NCBI RefSeq assembly: GCF_000213175.1
Contig: NW_009799101.1
Coordinates: 3,000,930 to 3,064,929 of the forward strand
Source: Neurospora tetrasperma FGSC 2508
Lineage: Eukaryota > Ascomycota > Sordariomycetes > Sordariales > Sordariaceae
Length of the DNA: 64,000 nt
Reading direction: 5' to 3'
This document shows, one piece after another, positions 61,012 to 64,000 of the stretch (its first letter is position 1; every line of letters starts with the position of its first letter). Both the position numbers and the translations under genes were made by a program. The notes beneath the pieces were generated by a model. It had not been told where the DNA came from and searched no databases. It was given only the letters and a program-made list of their open reading frames with translations.

Positions 61012-62958
61012 ATGGCGGCCTCATCGCCGCTCACAGATCTCGACGGCACATCGACGCCGGCCTCTTTCCACACAGCCGCCAACTCCCCCATCGCTGCCGA
61101 TACCACCAACATCACAAGTCCCGACCACGAAAATGACCAAAAGCCCGGGTACTACAAGTGCAAAGAGATTCCCCATGTCCTGAAACAGTCCTGCCAGATC
61201 CATCTCGAAGAGCAAATGTACCTCCCCGCAATCGAACTACTCGGAAGTCTTCTCAGCGATGCCGGTGAAAGGCAGCAAACAGACAAACCCGTCCGAGTAC
61301 CTCCTCCTGCCCAGATTGCTCTGCTCGGCACCCTGACCATCCACCCTGCATACACATCCCGGGCCCCCGAGCAGACCAACCTCGACATCGCTGCCGAATC
61401 GCGCGAATACCTCCGTACCCTCCTCAACAAGGTTGGACCCATAAATGCCGACTTCCGCTCCGCATTTTCGTTTAGACAAGGGCAAAGCAGTGGCAGATGG
61501 GCCCGCAGAAACTCGCGAGAATTCAACAGCCCTGGCGAAAGTGACGGCGGCGGCAGTATCGGCAGTTTTAGCGAGGCGGATAACATTGAGAGCAAGTGGT
61601 CTGGAAATGACCACAGTATATGGAGAAGATCATCGGATTTCTGGTCCGTCTTGGGCTGGGCGTTCCGATGCAGCACTACACATGCGCATCGTTGGGTACA
61701 CTGGAAGGCATGGCTGGATTTCATGATTGAGTGCCTTGAGAAGGACTGGGATGAGCGGCTTGCGCAGGATCAGGCCAACTTCCAAACAGAAATCAACAAT
61801 AGCAGCGACAGCGAGTCCCATGCTCAGTGCCAGTACCCTTTGCTGAAGCAAAGTCTGTTTGTCCAATACGTGGATGACCTACGACGGGATAGGAAGAGGG
61901 TACTCCATGAAGTTATTCGCGCATTGTTAGCGTTTGCCGATGACGAAAACTCCGCGGACAATACCTACTACAGAGAGGTGTTCAACAAGGAGACAGTCCT
62001 CCACACAGACAAAAGCAACAAGCGGAAACACTCGCAAATGACCGCCGTCGACTTGGAAAACGACCAGTTCGGCGATTACCTCGAAGACTGGGACGACCCG
62101 GTCACCGACGACGACGATAACAAAGCAAACGCATTCCACACCCCTCACCATCCATCCGGCCGAACAGGCCGACGAACGAAAGGCCGACCAAAATCTACCC
62201 CTTTCTCCAAACCCGGCAAGGCCTTTGACGTCTCCCCCGCATCGACGCCCAACCCCCTGCGCGTAACCGACGGCCTAGCGGACTCGATACCTCTCCGATT
62301 GCGTCTCTTCCGCCTCATCTCGGGCTGCGCCTACTATCTCCCACACGACGTTCTGTGCAAGACCCATGAGCTCTACGATCTCTTTACATTGCGCCTCAAA
62401 TCCCTGCCCCTCGCCAGTTTCGAGCTCTTTCTCTCCCTCGATCACATCGACTTCGCCCTCCCACGCTTCATCTACGTCTCCCTCCTGCGCTATGTGGCTC
62501 AGTCGTTCACACCCCGCAACGCTCCGCAGCCTGAAAACGCCGACCCGGAAGCCGAAGCCGACCACGCCATCAGCCAGACGATACTTAGAGAGTGTTTTCT
62601 GCCGTTTCCGGCCAAGACGGTCACCGTGGAGGATAATGCCAAGTTTAGCCTGGTGCTGGAGAGCATGGCGTGGTGTCTATTTCAGTCCGGGAGTGTTGAT
62701 TATTCTGATGAACTAAAGTGGGCGGTGGAGAAGGGGATTGAGGAACGGGAGAAGAAGATCAAGAAGGCGGGTGGGAGGGGAGGAGGAGGAGCAGCTATGA
62801 CGGCTGCGGAGAAGATGGGGAGGCAGGTATTGGAGAGGAGTGCGGCGTCATTGAGGACGTTTGTCGACGCAGTTGAGACTTTGAGTTTTGCGGAGGATAG
62901 GGTAATGGGTACTGGGGATGAGATGGATGAGGATTCTATCCTGGTGGGCAGCCCTTAG
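61012..62958 (+). CDS. Conserved-looking protein of unknown function
   Basis: An intronless frame of 648 residues from the ATG at 61012 (context CACGCCATGGCGG, better than the in-frame ATG at 60745). I do not recognise the family. After a Ser/Thr-rich start, residues about 45-160 and 195-320 are well-formed helical sequence (KEIPHVLKQSCQIHLEEQMY, LPAIELLGSLLSDAG; WRRSSDFWSVLGWAFRCS, HRWVHWKAWLDFMIECLEKDW). A basic, disordered insert (about 340-425; GRTGRRTKGRPKSTPFSKPG, close to an AT-hook) follows. The C-terminal half is again helical (IPLRLRLFRLISGCAYYLPH, SLPLASFELFLSLDHIDFAL, ESMAWCLFQSGSVDYSDELK). It has no signal peptide, membrane span or enzyme motif. The Trp-rich helical repeats and basic insert suggest a nuclear scaffold or complex subunit; this is inference. 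Confidence 0.85.
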   Translation: MAASSPLTDLDGTSTPASFHTAANSPIAADTTNITSPDHENDQKPGYYKCKEIPHVLKQSCQIHLEEQMYLPAIELLGSLLSDAGERQQTDKPVRVPPPAQIALLGTLTIHPAYTSRAPEQTNLDIAAESREYLRTLLNKVGPINADFRSAFSFRQGQSSGRWARRNSREFNSPGESDGGGSIGSFSEADNIESKWSGNDHSIWRRSSDFWSVLGWAFRCSTTHAHRWVHWKAWLDFMIECLEKDWDERLAQDQANFQTEINNSSDSESHAQCQYPLLKQSLFVQYVDDLRRDRKRVLHEVIRALLAFADDENSADNTYYREVFNKETVLHTDKSNKRKHSQMTAVDLENDQFGDYLEDWDDPVTDDDDNKANAFHTPHHPSGRTGRRTKGRPKSTPFSKPGKAFDVSPASTPNPLRVTDGLADSIPLRLRLFRLISGCAYYLPHDVLCKTHELYDLFTLRLKSLPLASFELFLSLDHIDFALPRFIYVSLLRYVAQSFTPRNAPQPENADPEAEADHAISQTILRECFLPFPAKTVTVEDNAKFSLVLESMAWCLFQSGSVDYSDELKWAVEKGIEEREKKIKKAGGRGGGGAAMTAAEKMGRQVLERSAASLRTFVDAVETLSFAEDRVMGTGDEMDEDSILVGSP

Positions 62959-63718
62959 AAGTGGCGGGTCCCGTGAGTGACAATGGGTCTGCTGATTTCT
63001 GGGGTTTGGCATGTTTTGGAGCTGGTGTTTGGCGGCGCTCTACTGCACAGCAAAAATGATTTAGCGCTCGATGATGGGTTTTGGCGGTTACATATCTGTT
63101 CACACATTTTGTTATATGATACCCCCTCAGCTTAGGACTGGAAGTGTGTGTTTTGTTGCAAGCGTACAAGATTAATATGTAAGAATATTTCCAGTCCATT
63201 CACAAACGAGTGGTTGTATTGCCTTGGCTACTGTTGCTATCTACATCGGAATCCCATCATTGAATCCATGACGGATCAAGGGTTAGGGTTCATGTACCCC
63301 TGATATCCGTACCCCGCTGAAACGTAACCGCTGTGGAACTCGACGGCCACGACCTGTGACAGCTCGACCACCTTGACAACCTCCGTCTGGGGATAGCTTC
63401 AGATCTTCCAAAGCACCACAGGCGAACAGATCAAACATCTACAGACTTGGGCAACCATACCATAAGCTGCCACGACCACGTATCCATCTAATACTTAATA
63501 TCTTTCTCTAATGGCGCTTATAACATAGTTCTCCTTCCTCTTCATTCGCAAGCTCGAACCATCTGTTCCCGTCATCACCCATTCGAAAGTTCGAACGATC
63601 AGCTTTGACCGCCCGCGCATTCGCCAATCCTGATAACTAAGACGCGCAATTCCACCCCCTCTCCCAGTAAACCGACTACAACATTGCGACGGTACAACAG
63701 CAAACAACCATCACCACA
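62959..63718. other. Intergenic region before COG1
   Basis: About 760 nt with no repeats or reading frames of note. It must contain the 3' region of the 648-residue protein gene and the COG1 promoter. Confidence 0.5.
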
Positions 63719-64000
63719 ATGGCGAACCACCCAATCCCCGACCTCTCCACCCTTCTCTCCTCCGCCCAAATCTTCTCTTCCAACTACCCCCTCCCCCACA
63801 TCCGCGCCATCCACAAGGCCCTCCATGCCGAGATCGACGACAAGCAGTCGCGCCTGCGCACCCAGGTCGGCGGCTCCTACCGCGAGCTGCTGGGCACTGC
63901 CGACACTATCGTGCAGATGCGGGGCGACATGGAATCCGTGCAGGCGACATTGGGGCGCATGGGTGGAAGGTGCGGCAGGCAGGTGGTGAAGGAGAAGATG
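63719..64000 (+). CDS. cog1: COG1, conserved oligomeric Golgi complex subunit 1 (5' part)
   Basis: The frame starts at the ATG at 63719 (context CACAATGGC) and is still open at the window edge after 94 codons, so only the N-terminus is present. It reads MANHPIPDLSTLLSSAQIFS, then NYPLPHIRAIHKALHAEID, DKQSRLRTQVGGSYRELLG, TADTIVQMRGDMESVQ. The pattern of a short Ser-rich start, IR.IH..L...I..K...LR..VG..YR.LL..AD.I..M, is the N-terminal helix of Cog1/Vps51-type tethering proteins. COG tethers retrograde vesicles at the Golgi. It is the first subunit of lobe A in the yeast and mammalian complexes. Confidence 0.85.
   Translation, partial: MANHPIPDLSTLLSSAQIFSSNYPLPHIRAIHKALHAEIDDKQSRLRTQVGGSYRELLGTADTIVQMRGDMESVQATLGRMGGRCGRQVVKEKM

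Overview
The window is nuclear DNA from a filamentous ascomycete and reads as Neurospora or a close Sordariales relative. The evidence is as follows. Coding genes carry few, short introns with GTATGT/GTAAGT/GTGAGT donors, CTAAC or CTGAC branch sites and mostly CAG/TAG acceptors. Several genes occur together that are best known under Neurospora names (set-2, cul4, mus-21/TEL1, mip-1). Coding DNA is GC-rich, and intergenic DNA is full of simple repeats and A/T homopolymers. I see no transposon, no AT-rich mutated repeat block, no rRNA, tRNA or CRISPR. The species call is inference.

Layout. 0-8 kb: a weak His/Gln-rich small gene (+), a small GPI-anchored secreted protein (-) and an AT-hook protein with a conserved fungal N-terminal domain (-). 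8.2-14.3 kb: about 6 kb with no convincing gene. 14.3-17.3 kb: set-2, the H3K36 methyltransferase (+). 19.7-21.0 kb: a cysteine-rich, probably GPI-anchored protein of the DUF7729 type (-). 21.0-24.9 kb: gene-free. 25-28.2 kb: cullin-4 (-). 29.0-34.4 kb: the inner-ring nucleoporin Nup192 (-). 35.9-44.9 kb: the ATM/Tel1 checkpoint kinase mus-21 (+), divergent from Nup192. 46.1-47.6 kb: a RING protein with a SUMO-interaction-like motif (-), convergent with mus-21. 49.7-54.2 kb: mitochondrial DNA polymerase gamma, mip-1 (+). 55.3-57.5 kb: a calponin-homology protein with a coiled-coil tail (-). 59.0-60.2 kb: a complex I assembly factor of the NDUFAF2/mimitin type (+). 61.0-63.0 kb: an unrecognised conserved-looking 648-residue protein (+). 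63.7 kb to the edge: the start of COG1, a Golgi tethering subunit (+).

How the genes relate. These are mostly housekeeping genes, not an operon or secondary-metabolite cluster. Several deal with chromatin and genome upkeep: SET-2 with transcribed chromatin, CUL4 as the ubiquitin-ligase scaffold linked to heterochromatin in Neurospora, MUS-21 in damage signalling, a likely SUMO-directed ubiquitin ligase, and MIP-1 for mitochondrial DNA. Co-location may be chance. Gene models were built by joining reading frames at visible splice sites; every spliced model given closes in frame. A recurring feature is a last intron close to the stop codon, leaving very small terminal exons that encode functionally required C-termini (the FATC end of MUS-21, the winged-helix end of CUL4, the GPI signal of the 5-kb gene). 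I found no clearly new biological system. The items most worth a second look are the repeated motif in the long MIP-1 tail, the 6-kb gene-free stretch beside set-2, the unrecognised proteins, and a hairpin-forming repeat at 22.4 kb.
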